A stretch of DNA of 64,000 bases from Chryseolinea lacunae (GTDB taxonomy: Bacteria; Bacteroidota; Bacteroidia; Cytophagales; Cyclobacteriaceae), in contig NZ_JAERRB010000009.1 of NCBI RefSeq assembly GCF_016735595.1, positions 186,001-250,000 on the forward strand. Reading direction: 5' to 3'. Under the pieces are notes generated by a model. The model worked only from the letters and a program-made list of their open reading frames with translations. It was not told where the DNA came from and searched no databases. The translations under genes were made by a program, and so were the position numbers. Below, piece by piece: positions 27,001 through 35,062 of the stretch; position 1 is the first letter of the stretch, and every line of letters begins with the position of its first letter.

Positions 27001-27682
27001 GTTCTGGGGCCTTGTGCGCCTGGGCACGTGGGGCACAGGCGAAGCCGCCGAAGCCGCAAAGTATGGTGTGAACAGCTATCGTGGAACCGGTAAACCCATT
27101 TTGCCCGGCGATGTGAAATACCTCGATGTAAACGGCGATTACCAGATCAACGACGCCGACCGCATGATCATTGGCAATGGAAATCCGCTGTCGTATGGTT
27201 CATTCATCAACACGCTGAAGTATAAGAATTTCGACCTTATGCTCGACCTGCAATATTCGTATGGCAACGATGTGTTGAACATGACCCATCACTCCGGCGA
27301 AGACCGCACGGGTTTGGCCAACAGTTTCAATTCGGTGCTGAACGCCTGGACGCCTGAAAATCAGAACACAGACGTTGCTGCCGTACGCGATTCGAAAGCT
27401 GGCTATGTGTCGAACGTGGACACACATTGGCTGGAAGACGGTTCTTTCCTGCGCGGCAGAAACCTGCTGCTTGGCTACAACTTTCCTTCCAATGTGACCG
27501 AGCGTTTGAAGATCAGCCGTCTGCGGATTTATGCGTCTACACAAAACTTCTTCCTGAAGACGAAGTTCAGCGGCAACGATCCAGAAGTGTCGACCTACAC
27601 CAACCCGTTTGCACAAGGTCAGACCTTCTTCGACTATCCCAAGCCAACCACATACATGTTTGGTGTTAGCCTTGGTTTGTAA
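24092..27682 (+). CDS. SusC/RagA TonB-dependent transducer with STN domain
   Basis: A 1196-residue outer-membrane receptor. A long basic N-terminus and signal peptide (LLAVVILGLSNVGAVAAA) lead into an STN domain at about residues 50-125 (IELHLKDATLKQALREIERQ, VTLNLKADNIEQVLDTLLNG). This is the signalling module that contacts FecR in the periplasm. A CarboxypepD_reg-like domain follows (KGTVTDEAGSPLPGVNVLVKG, about 166-240). The plug starts near LEEVVVIGYGTQKKSDLTGSV with PLYVIDGVIMP and IYGARGANGVILITTKRG, and then the barrel, ending TTYMFGVSLGL. It both imports the ligand and reports its presence to the FecR/ECF pair upstream. SusD follows 24 bases later in the same operon. Confidence 0.96.
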   Translation: MKYFYQCLHPRPLPTGRNRLFHRPTLLAVVILGLSNVGAVAAATNQQAASSIELHLKDATLKQALREIERQTPYSFVINESKFKYASRLVTLNLKADNIEQVLDTLLNGTNITYQIRKKQITLIPPKEDRVPMIPLADSGGGFTGINLNDNYTDLYTGMASPDFAVKGTVTDEAGSPLPGVNVLVKGTSIGTVTDSNGNFSLNAPDENAILVFSFIGYSSKEIAVSSQSLINTSLSPDTQTLEEVVVIGYGTQKKSDLTGSVGSVKAEDIQERQLPSVSQALAGKVTGVAVNINSGRPGGQTNVRIRGFSSISTSNNPLYVIDGVIMPVGTQTNGSYPLNNAVDNINPSDIASMEVLKDASATAIYGARGANGVILITTKRGSTGGGKISYDMQMSVPTIGPNRVRMLNAKEFLATEQLGYDNIKVYDNTGWVNGTNTRRNPALDRTNPALFDANGNPLYDTDWFKESTQNKMSQNHQLSFTGGNKDNSYGVFVGYRDDNGLLLNSYLRRYSGRFVFDSQLKPWLKVGGSLGYNNQQENIVDFGTGGLNSVRMITEALPILPVRYPDGSFSHNKNYSPSMEGGQNPVDLMTSRKYILLSRTVLGNVYANFKLAEGLELRSTLGTNVLEREQNQYDGRPALETPAYVLPDNQKGSARVQNNRETFWSFENYLTYTKQIGDIHNIQAMAGISWQETNIFWFQARSQTFITDFLETNNLGSAANFLPSPPVESNRSRFSFNSYFGRVNYSLKEKYLVTVTGRMDGSSKFGESNKYAFFPSAALAWRVSQEPFLVDNPIISNLKVRTSYGFTGNSEITTYSALASLKTVTSVVNNAKTIGVNLNRLGNPDLKWEKTAQSDIGVELGLFQNRVNIEADLYYRKTTDMLLDAPLPTSSGYATIVRNVGSMENKGIELALNTVNVQTDNFTWSTTFNISINRNKVLTLATPAPIFGVGNPNFTNQTGVIMEGQPVGSFWGLVRLGTWGTGEAAEAAKYGVNSYRGTGKPILPGDVKYLDVNGDYQINDADRMIIGNGNPLSYGSFINTLKYKNFDLMLDLQYSYGNDVLNMTHHSGEDRTGLANSFNSVLNAWTPENQNTDVAAVRDSKAGYVSNVDTHWLEDGSFLRGRNLLLGYNFPSNVTERLKISRLRIYASTQNFFLKTKFSGNDPEVSTYTNPFAQGQTFFDYPKPTTYMFGVSLGL

Positions 27683-27706
27683 TCACTAAAAAACAACAGA
27701 ACGATT

Positions 27707-29245
27707 ATGCGATTCACTTCTAAAAATATAAGCACACTACTTCTCACGGGAAGTTTGTGGATGACCGCAGGGTGTTCGGATTTTCTTCGCGAAGAAGATC
27801 CTTCGAACATTGCTCCGGCCACTTTCTTCACCGTGCCGGAACATGCCCAGGCCATTGTGGACGGCACGTATGAAAACCTGCGCTTCCACGGCGATGGCGC
27901 CGGCATTTTTTCGGCCAATTTCCAGATGCTGGATGCGTTTAGCGGAACAGCCGAAACAGAAACCGGTCAGAACTCCGACTTGAACAACCTGTACAGCTTT
28001 CAGCACACAGGCGACAACCTTCACCTCTCGCAATGGTGGAGACAGCTCTACGAAGGCATCGGCAACGCCAACCTGGCTATCGAAAAAATTCCGACCATTC
28101 CCCGCATCACCGAGGCGGACCAGAAGAAATGGGTGGGTCATGCAAAATTCCTTCGCGCCTTCCACTACTTCTGGCTGGTGCGGCTGTGGGGCGATGTGCC
28201 CTTGCTGACAAAACCGATCTATGCGTTTACCGATGCGGACGTGACTCCCAAGCGTGGTTCGGTGGCCGACGTCTACAACCTGATTGTGGCCGACCTGCTT
28301 GACGCCGAAGCCGCGGGCTTGCCGATGACCGAACTGAATGGTCGCGCATCGGGCGCCGCCGTGAAATCGCTTTTGGCAAACGTGTACCTGACCATGGCCG
28401 GCTTTCCGCTGAACAAGGGCGCGGAGTACTACAAGAAAGCTGCAGACAAAGCAAAAGAGGTGATTGATTTTGGCACGGCGTCGCCCGACAAAATCAATTT
28501 GTTCACCAACTATGCCGACCTGCACAACAACGCAACCGAAAACAGGCTTGAGCACATCTTTGCCATTCAGTATGCGGCGGGCATTGCCAACAGCAACTAC
28601 CAATCGTATTTCCTGCCCAACAACACGAACATCACCGCTTCTGGCGAAGTGGGCACCACGGTGCCTACGGCGTCGTTCCTGAGTTCGTTCGAAGCCGGCG
28701 ACAAGCGCATGGTGGAAAAAGAATTCTTTTTCAAGTCCTACTATGACGGTGGCAACGGCGCGGTGTTTCCCCTCACCAAATCGTATGTGTTCAAGCATTT
28801 CGATGCCATTGCGAACGGTGTGCCCGGCACATCGGGCACCGGCAACGCAGGCCTGAACTATCCGCTGATTCGTTTTGCCGAGGTGTTGCTGATCTATGCC
28901 GAAGCTCAAAACGAAGTGGGTGGCCCCACCACCGACACGTATGACGCGGTGAACCGTATTCGCAACCGTGCCGACCTGGGCGATCTTTCGGGACTGTCGC
29001 AAGCGCAATTCCGCGAAGCGGTGTGGCGCGAGCGGTGGCACGAGCTGTGCTACGAGGGCATCACCTGGTTCGACATGATCCGCCTGCACAAAGTGTATGT
29101 TGACGGCTCGAACACGTTTGTAGATTTTGTGGGTGCAACACTCAGCACCGCCGTGACCTTACAACAAAAACATTTGCTCTTGCCCCTGCCGGCTGGCGAT
29201 TTCCGCAACAATCCCAACCTGCGGCCCGACAACCCCGGATGGTAG
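27707..29245 (+). CDS. SusD/RagB family surface nutrient-binding lipoprotein
   Basis: A 512-residue lipoprotein with signal peptide MRFTSKNISTLLLTGSLW and lipobox MTAGC followed by SDFLREEDPSN. SusD features are AKFLRAFHYFWLVRLWGDVPL (the TPR-like core), YPLIRFAEVLLIYAEAQNEVGG, WRERWHELCYEGITWFDMIRLHK, and the C-terminal LLPLPAGDFRNNPNLRPDNPGW. It forms the substrate-capturing lid of the transporter encoded just upstream. It shares clear overall architecture but little local identity with the SusD at 14381, so the two loci probably recognise different ligands. A terminator follows at 29305, separating it from the oxidoreductase genes. Confidence 0.95.
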   Translation: MRFTSKNISTLLLTGSLWMTAGCSDFLREEDPSNIAPATFFTVPEHAQAIVDGTYENLRFHGDGAGIFSANFQMLDAFSGTAETETGQNSDLNNLYSFQHTGDNLHLSQWWRQLYEGIGNANLAIEKIPTIPRITEADQKKWVGHAKFLRAFHYFWLVRLWGDVPLLTKPIYAFTDADVTPKRGSVADVYNLIVADLLDAEAAGLPMTELNGRASGAAVKSLLANVYLTMAGFPLNKGAEYYKKAADKAKEVIDFGTASPDKINLFTNYADLHNNATENRLEHIFAIQYAAGIANSNYQSYFLPNNTNITASGEVGTTVPTASFLSSFEAGDKRMVEKEFFFKSYYDGGNGAVFPLTKSYVFKHFDAIANGVPGTSGTGNAGLNYPLIRFAEVLLIYAEAQNEVGGPTTDTYDAVNRIRNRADLGDLSGLSQAQFREAVWRERWHELCYEGITWFDMIRLHKVYVDGSNTFVDFVGATLSTAVTLQQKHLLLPLPAGDFRNNPNLRPDNPGW

Positions 29246-29304
29246 TGTGTGACGAATGACGAAGACAAGAAAACCCTTCATATAAATTTTCTTGTAGTTT
29301 GGGT

Positions 29305-29346
29305 AATCCCTGCCACCGAAAGAAAATTCGGGGCAGGGATTTTTTC
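29305..29346 (+). terminator. Intrinsic terminator after the SusCD genes
   Basis: AATCCCTGCC (29305-29314) pairs with GGCAGGGATT (29332-29341). The stem extends inward through CCGAA/TTCGG with one bulged base, and the right arm runs into T-rich sequence (29340-29346). It should reduce read-through into the GMC gene. Confidence 0.8.
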
Positions 29347-29410
29347 ATATACGCCACATCAATTTCCGGGCGTTCATATAAAACCCGGTTTTATCTTCCT
29401 GGAAAAGAAT

Positions 29411-29418
29411 TACATTTA
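29411..29418 (+). promoter_or_regulatory. Candidate -7 element before the GMC oxidoreductase gene
   Basis: TACATTTA matches seven of eight positions of TAnnTTTG and lies about 22 bases before the ATG at 29441, downstream of the terminator. It suggests that the oxidase genes can be transcribed separately from SusCD. Weak evidence from sequence alone. Confidence 0.35.
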
Positions 29419-29440
29419 TCTCGTAAGCTCAATTAAAACT

Positions 29441-31183
29441 ATGCCTGAATTTCAAATCAAGAAAACTCAAAAGGCCTACGACGTGTGCATCGTGGGTTCT
29501 GGTGCCGGCGGCGGAATGGCTGCTTATGTACTTGCCAATGCCGGAATCAAAGTGGTGCTGCTGGAAGCGGGTCCGCTCTACGACCCCGCAAAGAATGTGA
29601 CACAGTTGAAGTGGCCCTGGGAATCGCCCCGCCGTGGTGCCAGCACCCCCTATCGCAACTTCGGTGACTTCGATGCCGCCTATGGCGGATGGGAGCTCGA
29701 TGGCGAACCCTACACACACAAAGACGGCACAAAGTTCGACTGGTTTCGTTCGCGCATGGTGGGCGGCCGCACCAACCACTGGGGACGCATCTCCCTTCGT
29801 TTCGGCCCCAAAGATTTCAAACACAGAAGCATAGACGGTCTGGGCGACGACTGGCCCATTGGCTACGACGACGTGGCTCCCTACTACGACAAAGTTGACA
29901 AACTGGTGGGTGTGTTTGGTTCTATCGAAAATTTTGACAACGAACCCAACGGCATCTTCCTGCCCCCTCCCCGTCCGCGTTTGCATGAACTCTTCATCAA
30001 AGAATCCGGACAGAAACTGAATATCCCGGTCATCCCTTCGCGGTTGTCCATCCTCACCAAGCCCATCAACAAAGACAGAGGCGCCTGCTTCTTCTGCAGC
30101 CAGTGTAACCGCGGTTGCACAGTGCACGCCGACTTCTCGTCGTCGTCGGTGCTGGTGAAACCCGCCATCGCCACCGGCAACGTAGACATTATCCCCAACG
30201 CCATGGTGCGCGAAGTGCTCACCAACGCCGAAGGACTGGCTACCGGTGTTTCGTTTGTGAACAAAGACGACAAGCAAGAATATACCGTGACGGCCAAAAC
30301 GGTGATCCTGGCGGCCAGCGCCTGCGAATCGGCGCGCCTCATGCTCAACTCCAAATCGTCGCGTCACCCCAACGGCATCTCCAACTCGAGCGATGTGGTG
30401 GGACGCTACCTGCACGATTCTACCGGTGCGGGTATGGGCGGCATCATTCCCAAGCTGATCGGCCGCAAGCGCTACAACGAAGACGGTGTGGGCGGCATGC
30501 ACGTATACACCCCGTGGTGGCTCGACAACAAAAAACTCAACTTCCCCCGTGGCTACCACATTGAATATGGCGGCGGCATGGGAATGCCCGGCTATGGCTT
30601 CGGCTTTGGCATGCAAGGCACCAACGGCAAATACCCCGGCCGTGATGGCGTTCAAAAAGAAGCGGGTGGCTATGGCGCATCGCTCAAAGACGACTACCGC
30701 TATTTCTACGGCGCCAACATCGGCATGGCCGGACGCGGCGAGGCGATTGCCCGGATAGACAACTATTGCGAAATCGATCCCAACACCGTCGACAAATACG
30801 GTATTCCTGTGTTGCGCTTCCACTACAAGTGGAGCGACTATGAAATCAATCAGGCCAAGCACATGAAGGAAACCTTCCAGGAAATTATTCACAACGCCGG
30901 TGGTGTGGTGACCTGGGGTAACGACGGCACAGCCGAAAATCAATACGGCCTGGAAGCACCCGGAAGAATTATTCACGAAGTGGGCACCACCCGCATGGGC
31001 GACGATCCGAAAAAATCGGCTGTCAACAAACACAACCAGGCGCACGAGTGCAAGAACCTGTTCGTGGTAGACGGTGGTCCGTTTGTGTCGCAAGCCGACA
31101 AGAACCCCACGTGGACCATCCTGGCGCTGGCCATGCGTGCATCGGAATTTATCATCGACGAAAAGAAAAAACAAAATCTCTAA
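29441..31183 (+). CDS. GMC-family FAD oxidoreductase (glucoside 3-dehydrogenase-type large subunit)
   Basis: A 580-residue flavoprotein; the ATG at 29441 gives MPEFQIKKTQKAYDVCIVGSGAGGGMAA with the FAD-binding GxGxxG immediately inside, and no signal peptide. GMC hallmarks are the SRMVGGRTNHWGR flavin loop, AACESARLML-type strands (VILAASACESARLML), the catalytic-region HEVGTTRMGDDP, and the C-terminal VVDGGPF...KNPTWTILALAMR. A cysteine cluster (CFFCSQCNRGC, about residues 208-218) may bind an iron-sulfur cluster, as in FAD-dependent glucose and glucoside dehydrogenases. The next gene encodes the matching small subunit. I infer oxidation of a sugar or glycoside in the periplasm, exported as a complex with the small subunit; the exact substrate is unknown. 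Confidence 0.88.
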   Translation: MPEFQIKKTQKAYDVCIVGSGAGGGMAAYVLANAGIKVVLLEAGPLYDPAKNVTQLKWPWESPRRGASTPYRNFGDFDAAYGGWELDGEPYTHKDGTKFDWFRSRMVGGRTNHWGRISLRFGPKDFKHRSIDGLGDDWPIGYDDVAPYYDKVDKLVGVFGSIENFDNEPNGIFLPPPRPRLHELFIKESGQKLNIPVIPSRLSILTKPINKDRGACFFCSQCNRGCTVHADFSSSSVLVKPAIATGNVDIIPNAMVREVLTNAEGLATGVSFVNKDDKQEYTVTAKTVILAASACESARLMLNSKSSRHPNGISNSSDVVGRYLHDSTGAGMGGIIPKLIGRKRYNEDGVGGMHVYTPWWLDNKKLNFPRGYHIEYGGGMGMPGYGFGFGMQGTNGKYPGRDGVQKEAGGYGASLKDDYRYFYGANIGMAGRGEAIARIDNYCEIDPNTVDKYGIPVLRFHYKWSDYEINQAKHMKETFQEIIHNAGGVVTWGNDGTAENQYGLEAPGRIIHEVGTTRMGDDPKKSAVNKHNQAHECKNLFVVDGGPFVSQADKNPTWTILALAMRASEFIIDEKKKQNL

Positions 31184-31237
31184 GACACCGTGAGCGCCAC
31201 GCCGCAAGGCGAAACGCTCACCAAACGCTAAAAGAAT

Positions 31238-31900
31238 ATGGACAGAAGAAAATATTTGAAAACCCTGGCTGTGGGCACCGTAGGTGCAGGTGTGTTAATG
31301 GAATCCTGCAAACCCGAGACGGCGAAAGAAGTGAAAGACGCCGCCGCACCGGCAGCGCTGAACTACGACCGCACACCCGCGGAGTTGCAACACGAAGCCA
31401 AGCTGCAAGCCGAAACCTTCTTCGATGCACACGAAATGAAAACCATTACCGTGCTGGCCGACATCATCATTCCCAAAGATGAAACGTCGGGTAGCGCCTC
31501 CGATGCGGGCGTGCCCGATTTCATTGCCTTCATCGTGAAAGATATGCCCCGCTACCAGGTTCCTCTGCGCGGCGGTCTGGCCTGGCTCGACCTGCAGTGT
31601 ATGAACCGTTTCAACGCCGACTTTGCGTCGTGCACACCGCAGCAACAAATTGAAATGGTAGACCTCATAGCCTATCCTGAAAAAGCAAAACCCGAGCTGA
31701 AGCAAGGCGTGGCGTTCTTCAACACCATGCGCGACCTCACGGCCTGCGGATTTTTCACCAGCAAAATCGGCATTGCCGACCTGGGCTATGCGGGCAACAA
31801 ACCCAACCAATGGAACGGCGTGCCCCCCGAAGTGCTGGAGCAATATGGAATGAAATACGACGAACGGACGCTGGAGATCAGCGTCAAGTTCGACGCATAA
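31238..31900 (+). CDS. Gluconate 2-dehydrogenase subunit 3-family small subunit
   Basis: A 220-residue protein beginning MDRRKYLKTLAVGTVGAGVLMESCK, a twin-arginine-like signal followed by a possible lipobox cysteine. The mature part has the family pattern: LQAETFFDAHEMKTITVLADIIIPKDETSGSASDAGVPDFI, then GLAWLDLQCMNRF and a C-terminal FFTSKIGIADLGYAGN...EQYGMKYDERTL. In glucose/glucoside and gluconate dehydrogenases this subunit chaperones and carries the FAD subunit through the Tat pathway. It follows the GMC gene by 54 bases, in line with a two-subunit periplasmic dehydrogenase. A cytochrome subunit is not in the operon. Confidence 0.88.
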   Translation: MDRRKYLKTLAVGTVGAGVLMESCKPETAKEVKDAAAPAALNYDRTPAELQHEAKLQAETFFDAHEMKTITVLADIIIPKDETSGSASDAGVPDFIAFIVKDMPRYQVPLRGGLAWLDLQCMNRFNADFASCTPQQQIEMVDLIAYPEKAKPELKQGVAFFNTMRDLTACGFFTSKIGIADLGYAGNKPNQWNGVPPEVLEQYGMKYDERTLEISVKFDA

Positions 31901-31925
31901 CCCAACGCAACCCTAACACTACACT

Positions 31926-33386
31926 ATGCCCTTACAGAAGAAGACGATTCCTGCGGCTGTGTCCCGTAGAAGCTTTATGAAGCAGGCCGGTTTGGCTGCC
32001 GCGGCGTTCACCATCGTGCCCCGCTTTGTGCTGGGCGGCCCTGGCTACAAAGCCCCGAGCGACAAGATCTATGTGGCCGGCATTGGCGCCGGTGGCAAAG
32101 GCGGAGGCGACATTTCCAGCTTTGCCAAAAGCGGCAAGGCCGAAATTGCTTTTCTCTGCGATGTGGACGACCGCCGCGCGGCCGACACGGTAGCCAAGTT
32201 TCCAAAAGCAAAGTACTACAAGGACTATCGCATCCTGCTCGAAAAAGAACACAAGAGCATCGACGCCGTGTCGGTGTCGACACCCGACCACAACCACGCC
32301 GTGCAAGCACTGGCTGCCATGCAGCTGGGCAAGCACGTGTATGTGCAAAAGCCGTTGACACACGACATCTACGAAGCCCGCATCCTGACCGAAGCCGCAA
32401 AGAAATATAAAGTGGTGACCCAGATGGGAAACCAGGGCTCGTCGGGCGACGGTGTGCGCCAGCTCATGGAGTGGTATAACGCCGGCACCATTGGCGATGT
32501 GCACACGGTCTATTGCTGGACCAACCGCCCCGTGTGGCCGCAAGGCATTGAGTGGCCCGCCAAGAAAGCCGATGTTCCCAAAGAACTCGACTGGAACCTG
32601 TGGCTGGGCACAGCCCCTCAGAAAGACTTTGTAGACAAGCTTGTGCCCTTTAACTGGCGCGGCTGGTGGGACTATGGCACGGGCGCGCTAGGCGACATGG
32701 GATGCCACATTGTGGAACCTCCCTTCCGCGTGCTCAACCTGAAATACCCCACCGACGTGACGGCCAGCGTAGGCAGCGTGTATGTTGACGAATTTAAGCG
32801 TGGCTATTTCCCCGACAGCTGCCCGCCATCGTCGCACGTGATCCTCACCTTCCCCGGACAAGACGGCAAACCTCCTGTGAAAATGCACTGGATGGATGGC
32901 GGCATTCAACCCGAACGCCCCGAAGAACTGGGTGCGAACGAACAGATGGGCGACGGCGGCAACGGCGTGATCTTTATCGGCACAAAAGGCAAGATGATGT
33001 GCGGCACCTATGGCATGTATCCCAGCCTGCTGCCCACTTCGAAGAACAAGGAAGTGAGCGTGCCACAAACCATCAAGCGTGTGCCCAACGGTTCCGATGG
33101 CCACTATGCCCAATGGGTGGAAGCCTGCTTGGCCGGCTATGGCAAAATGGAAGTGAGCTCGCCTTTCGAGATCGCCGGTCCGCTCACCGAAACGGTGTTG
33201 ATGGGCAACCTGGCCATCCGCAGCCACGACGTGCGCTATCCGCAAAAAGAAAAACCCAACGCGTTCGACTATCCCGGCCGCAACATCAAGTTGCTGTGGG
33301 ATGGTGCAAACATGAAGGTGACCAACTTCGACGAAGCCAACCAGTTTGTGAAGCGCGAGTATCGCAGCGGCTGGAAGTTGTCGTAG
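31926..33386 (+). CDS. Tat-exported Gfo/Idh/MocA-family oxidoreductase
   Basis: A 486-residue NAD(P)-dependent sugar oxidoreductase-fold protein with a clear twin-arginine signal (SRRSFMKQAGLAAAAF). The Rossmann domain shows YVAGIGAGGKGGGD, AFLCDVDD and SVSTPDHNHAVQALAAMQLGKHVYVQKPL. In the usual EKP motif glutamate is replaced by glutamine (QKP), which is frequent in exported members. GNQG, a WNLWLG segment and the tryptophan-rich block WRGWWDYGTGALGDMGCHI follow. Exported members carry tightly bound cofactor and act as hydrolases, epimerases or reductases on keto-sugars or glycosides. Its position 25 bases behind the small subunit suggests it processes the oxidised product. A terminator follows. 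Confidence 0.88.
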   Translation: MPLQKKTIPAAVSRRSFMKQAGLAAAAFTIVPRFVLGGPGYKAPSDKIYVAGIGAGGKGGGDISSFAKSGKAEIAFLCDVDDRRAADTVAKFPKAKYYKDYRILLEKEHKSIDAVSVSTPDHNHAVQALAAMQLGKHVYVQKPLTHDIYEARILTEAAKKYKVVTQMGNQGSSGDGVRQLMEWYNAGTIGDVHTVYCWTNRPVWPQGIEWPAKKADVPKELDWNLWLGTAPQKDFVDKLVPFNWRGWWDYGTGALGDMGCHIVEPPFRVLNLKYPTDVTASVGSVYVDEFKRGYFPDSCPPSSHVILTFPGQDGKPPVKMHWMDGGIQPERPEELGANEQMGDGGNGVIFIGTKGKMMCGTYGMYPSLLPTSKNKEVSVPQTIKRVPNGSDGHYAQWVEACLAGYGKMEVSSPFEIAGPLTETVLMGNLAIRSHDVRYPQKEKPNAFDYPGRNIKLLWDGANMKVTNFDEANQFVKREYRSGWKLS

Positions 33387-33413
33387 TTCAGAATTTTGAG
33401 TTCATTTGTTTTA

Positions 33414-33445
33414 GAGGCTGCTCGCAAGGGCAGTCTCTTTTTTTT
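33414..33445 (+). terminator. Intrinsic terminator after the oxidoreductase operon
   Basis: GAGGCTGC (33414-33421) pairs with GCAGTCTC (33430-33437), including one G-T pair, and is followed at once by eight T residues (33438-33445). It closes the GMC/small-subunit/Gfo-Idh transcript. Confidence 0.85.
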
Positions 33446-33538
33446 GCCGATGTGCCTGATAATAATGCGATCGCGCCCAGGCAATAAGTTTCCTTATCGC
33501 AAAGGCGCGAAGACGCAAACCGAGTTGTCAGGTCAGAA

Positions 33539-34054
33539 CTACACCAGCCTGATGAACTGACTCACTTTCCACTGACCGTTGAACACCATGGCGTTGTCCA
33601 TGCGGAGGCGAAACTCTTTTCCGTCGGAAGCAAACACAATGGTGACCGGCACTGCGCCGAACCGGTTGCCCGCGGTCTCGGCCAACTCGATGCCCACATA
33701 GCGCACCGATCTCCAATCGATGCCCTTCTCTTTGCCCCGCGCAATCAGTGACTCGAACGACGCCTTCACCGAGGGCACGAGGGTGGCCTGATAGGTGCGC
33801 CCGAATTCTGATTGTGCTTCCTGCAACGAATTGCCATAGACGTCGGCACTCTCTTCCATGACGGCATGAAAATCGGAAAGCGCTGGAAACAAATCGGCAT
33901 ACTGTTGTGCCGACGATTGGCGAAGGGCTGCAACTACACGCTCGGCCATCTGGTCGGACGTGATCGCCACGGGTTTCTCGGTTGTTGTGGGAGTTTTCAT
34001 AAAGGCTGTGAGCGACAAGGACAAGGCCGCAAACGTGATGACTGTTGTTTTCAT
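33539..34054 (-). CDS. Secreted protein of unknown function
   Basis: A 171-residue protein with a signal peptide (MKTTVITFAALSLSLTAFMK). The mature region is predicted alpha-helical at first (DQMAERVVAALRQSSAQQYADLFPAL), then two or three beta strands ending GNRFGAVPVTIVFASDGKEFRLRMDNAMVFNGQWKVSQFIRL. That ending resembles the NTF2/SnoaL-like or DUF4878-type folds used in small binding proteins. I do not recognise a specific family. It follows the NmrA gene by 15 bases and is presumably co-transcribed with it. Confidence 0.7.
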   Translation of the reverse strand: MKTTVITFAALSLSLTAFMKTPTTTEKPVAITSDQMAERVVAALRQSSAQQYADLFPALSDFHAVMEESADVYGNSLQEAQSEFGRTYQATLVPSVKASFESLIARGKEKGIDWRSVRYVGIELAETAGNRFGAVPVTIVFASDGKEFRLRMDNAMVFNGQWKVSQFIRLV

Positions 34055-34069
34055 ATTTTTTGATTTTTG

Positions 34070-34999
34070 TTAGAGGGCTGTTTTTGAAACGGACGGGTGG
34101 CGTGCGTAGGCGAGGCGATCGGGTTGTGTGCTTAACCAACCGGCAAAGCTTTGCATGCCGTCAAACAACGCCTTGCTTTGTTGCAGGTCTTTTGTGCGTT
34201 CGGGAATGTAGAGTCTGTTGAACTCAAACATGTTGGCCAGTTCGCCCGCGCCGGGAAAATTGAACGCCGCATAGACGGGGTGTGGAATAAAATCATAGAC
34301 ATGTTTTCTGCCGGTGGCCTCGGAAAGCTGCGCCATATATTCCGACACGGTAAGATCTTCGCCCACAATGCCCACTTGTTCGCCCATGAATTTGGAGGGC
34401 GACGCAAAGATGCTGGCCACTACCCCACCCACATCGTCGACGCTCACCGCGGCAAGCTTTGTGTCGCCTTGCGGAAAGCCGATGTGAAAGTTGCCGTCGT
34501 CGCTGAGCCGGGGTGGAAAGAAGGTGAAGAAGTTTTCGTAATAGAAGGCCACGTGCACATAGGTGGCCCGAAGATTCAGGCTGCGTGCATAGGCTTCGAG
34601 TTCGGCTTTGATGTCGAGGTGCGGAACGCTGAAGCGTCCACCCGAAACCTGGTGGGCCGACACCAGCGTGCTGAACACAAAGTGTTTGATGTTGGCGGCG
34701 TGCACCGCGTCGATCAGATTTTTGCCGTGGGCAAATTCCTTTTCAAAATGTTCCCAAAAGTTGGTGACACCAAACACACCATAGCAACCGCGCAAGGCAT
34801 GATGAAGGCTGTCGATGTCGCCAAGGTCGCCTTGCACCACGTCTGCGCCGGCGGCGCGAAGGGCTTGGGCATTTTCGGATTCAGCATTCCGGGTGAGACA
34901 TCGCAGGGTGAAACGGTTCTGCTGCAACAGGTGGCGCACAACGCTGCCGCCCTGCGCACCGGTGGCACCGGTAACAAGAATGAGGGGTTTGTTTGTCAT
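34070..34999 (-). CDS. NmrA-family NAD(P)-binding protein
   Basis: A 309-residue atypical short-chain dehydrogenase. The N-terminal dinucleotide-binding motif is ILVTGATGAQGGSVVRHLL, followed by LRCLTRN and GADVVQGDLGDIDSL. The middle contains YGVFGVTNFWEHFEKEFAHGKNLIDA, characteristic of the NmrA/HSCARG group. HSCARG and NmrA act as NADPH/NADP redox sensors without clear enzymatic activity; some bacterial relatives reduce quinones. The family's usual Tyr-x-x-x-Lys pair is not evident. It lies between a cytochrome c gene (63 bases upstream) and a small secreted-protein gene. Confidence 0.88.
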   Translation of the reverse strand: MTNKPLILVTGATGAQGGSVVRHLLQQNRFTLRCLTRNAESENAQALRAAGADVVQGDLGDIDSLHHALRGCYGVFGVTNFWEHFEKEFAHGKNLIDAVHAANIKHFVFSTLVSAHQVSGGRFSVPHLDIKAELEAYARSLNLRATYVHVAFYYENFFTFFPPRLSDDGNFHIGFPQGDTKLAAVSVDDVGGVVASIFASPSKFMGEQVGIVGEDLTVSEYMAQLSEATGRKHVYDFIPHPVYAAFNFPGAGELANMFEFNRLYIPERTKDLQQSKALFDGMQSFAGWLSTQPDRLAYARHPSVSKTAL

Positions 35000-35062
35000 G
35001 ATGAGATTTATGAGAGAGAAAAAATAGTGGGTAAGAAAAATTGTGATGAAGTTTTTATGCGA

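Noticed and set aside
16223-27682. Tandem duplication of the two SusCD loci
   Set aside because: The two transporter/lid pairs differ in domain content (only one has STN), orientation and sequence, so they are ordinary paralogues rather than a recent duplication.
29429-31207. A 592-codon open frame antisense to the GMC gene
   Set aside because: The plus strand carries all GMC motifs; the antisense frame shows no domain and runs longer only because GC-rich codons leave few stops.
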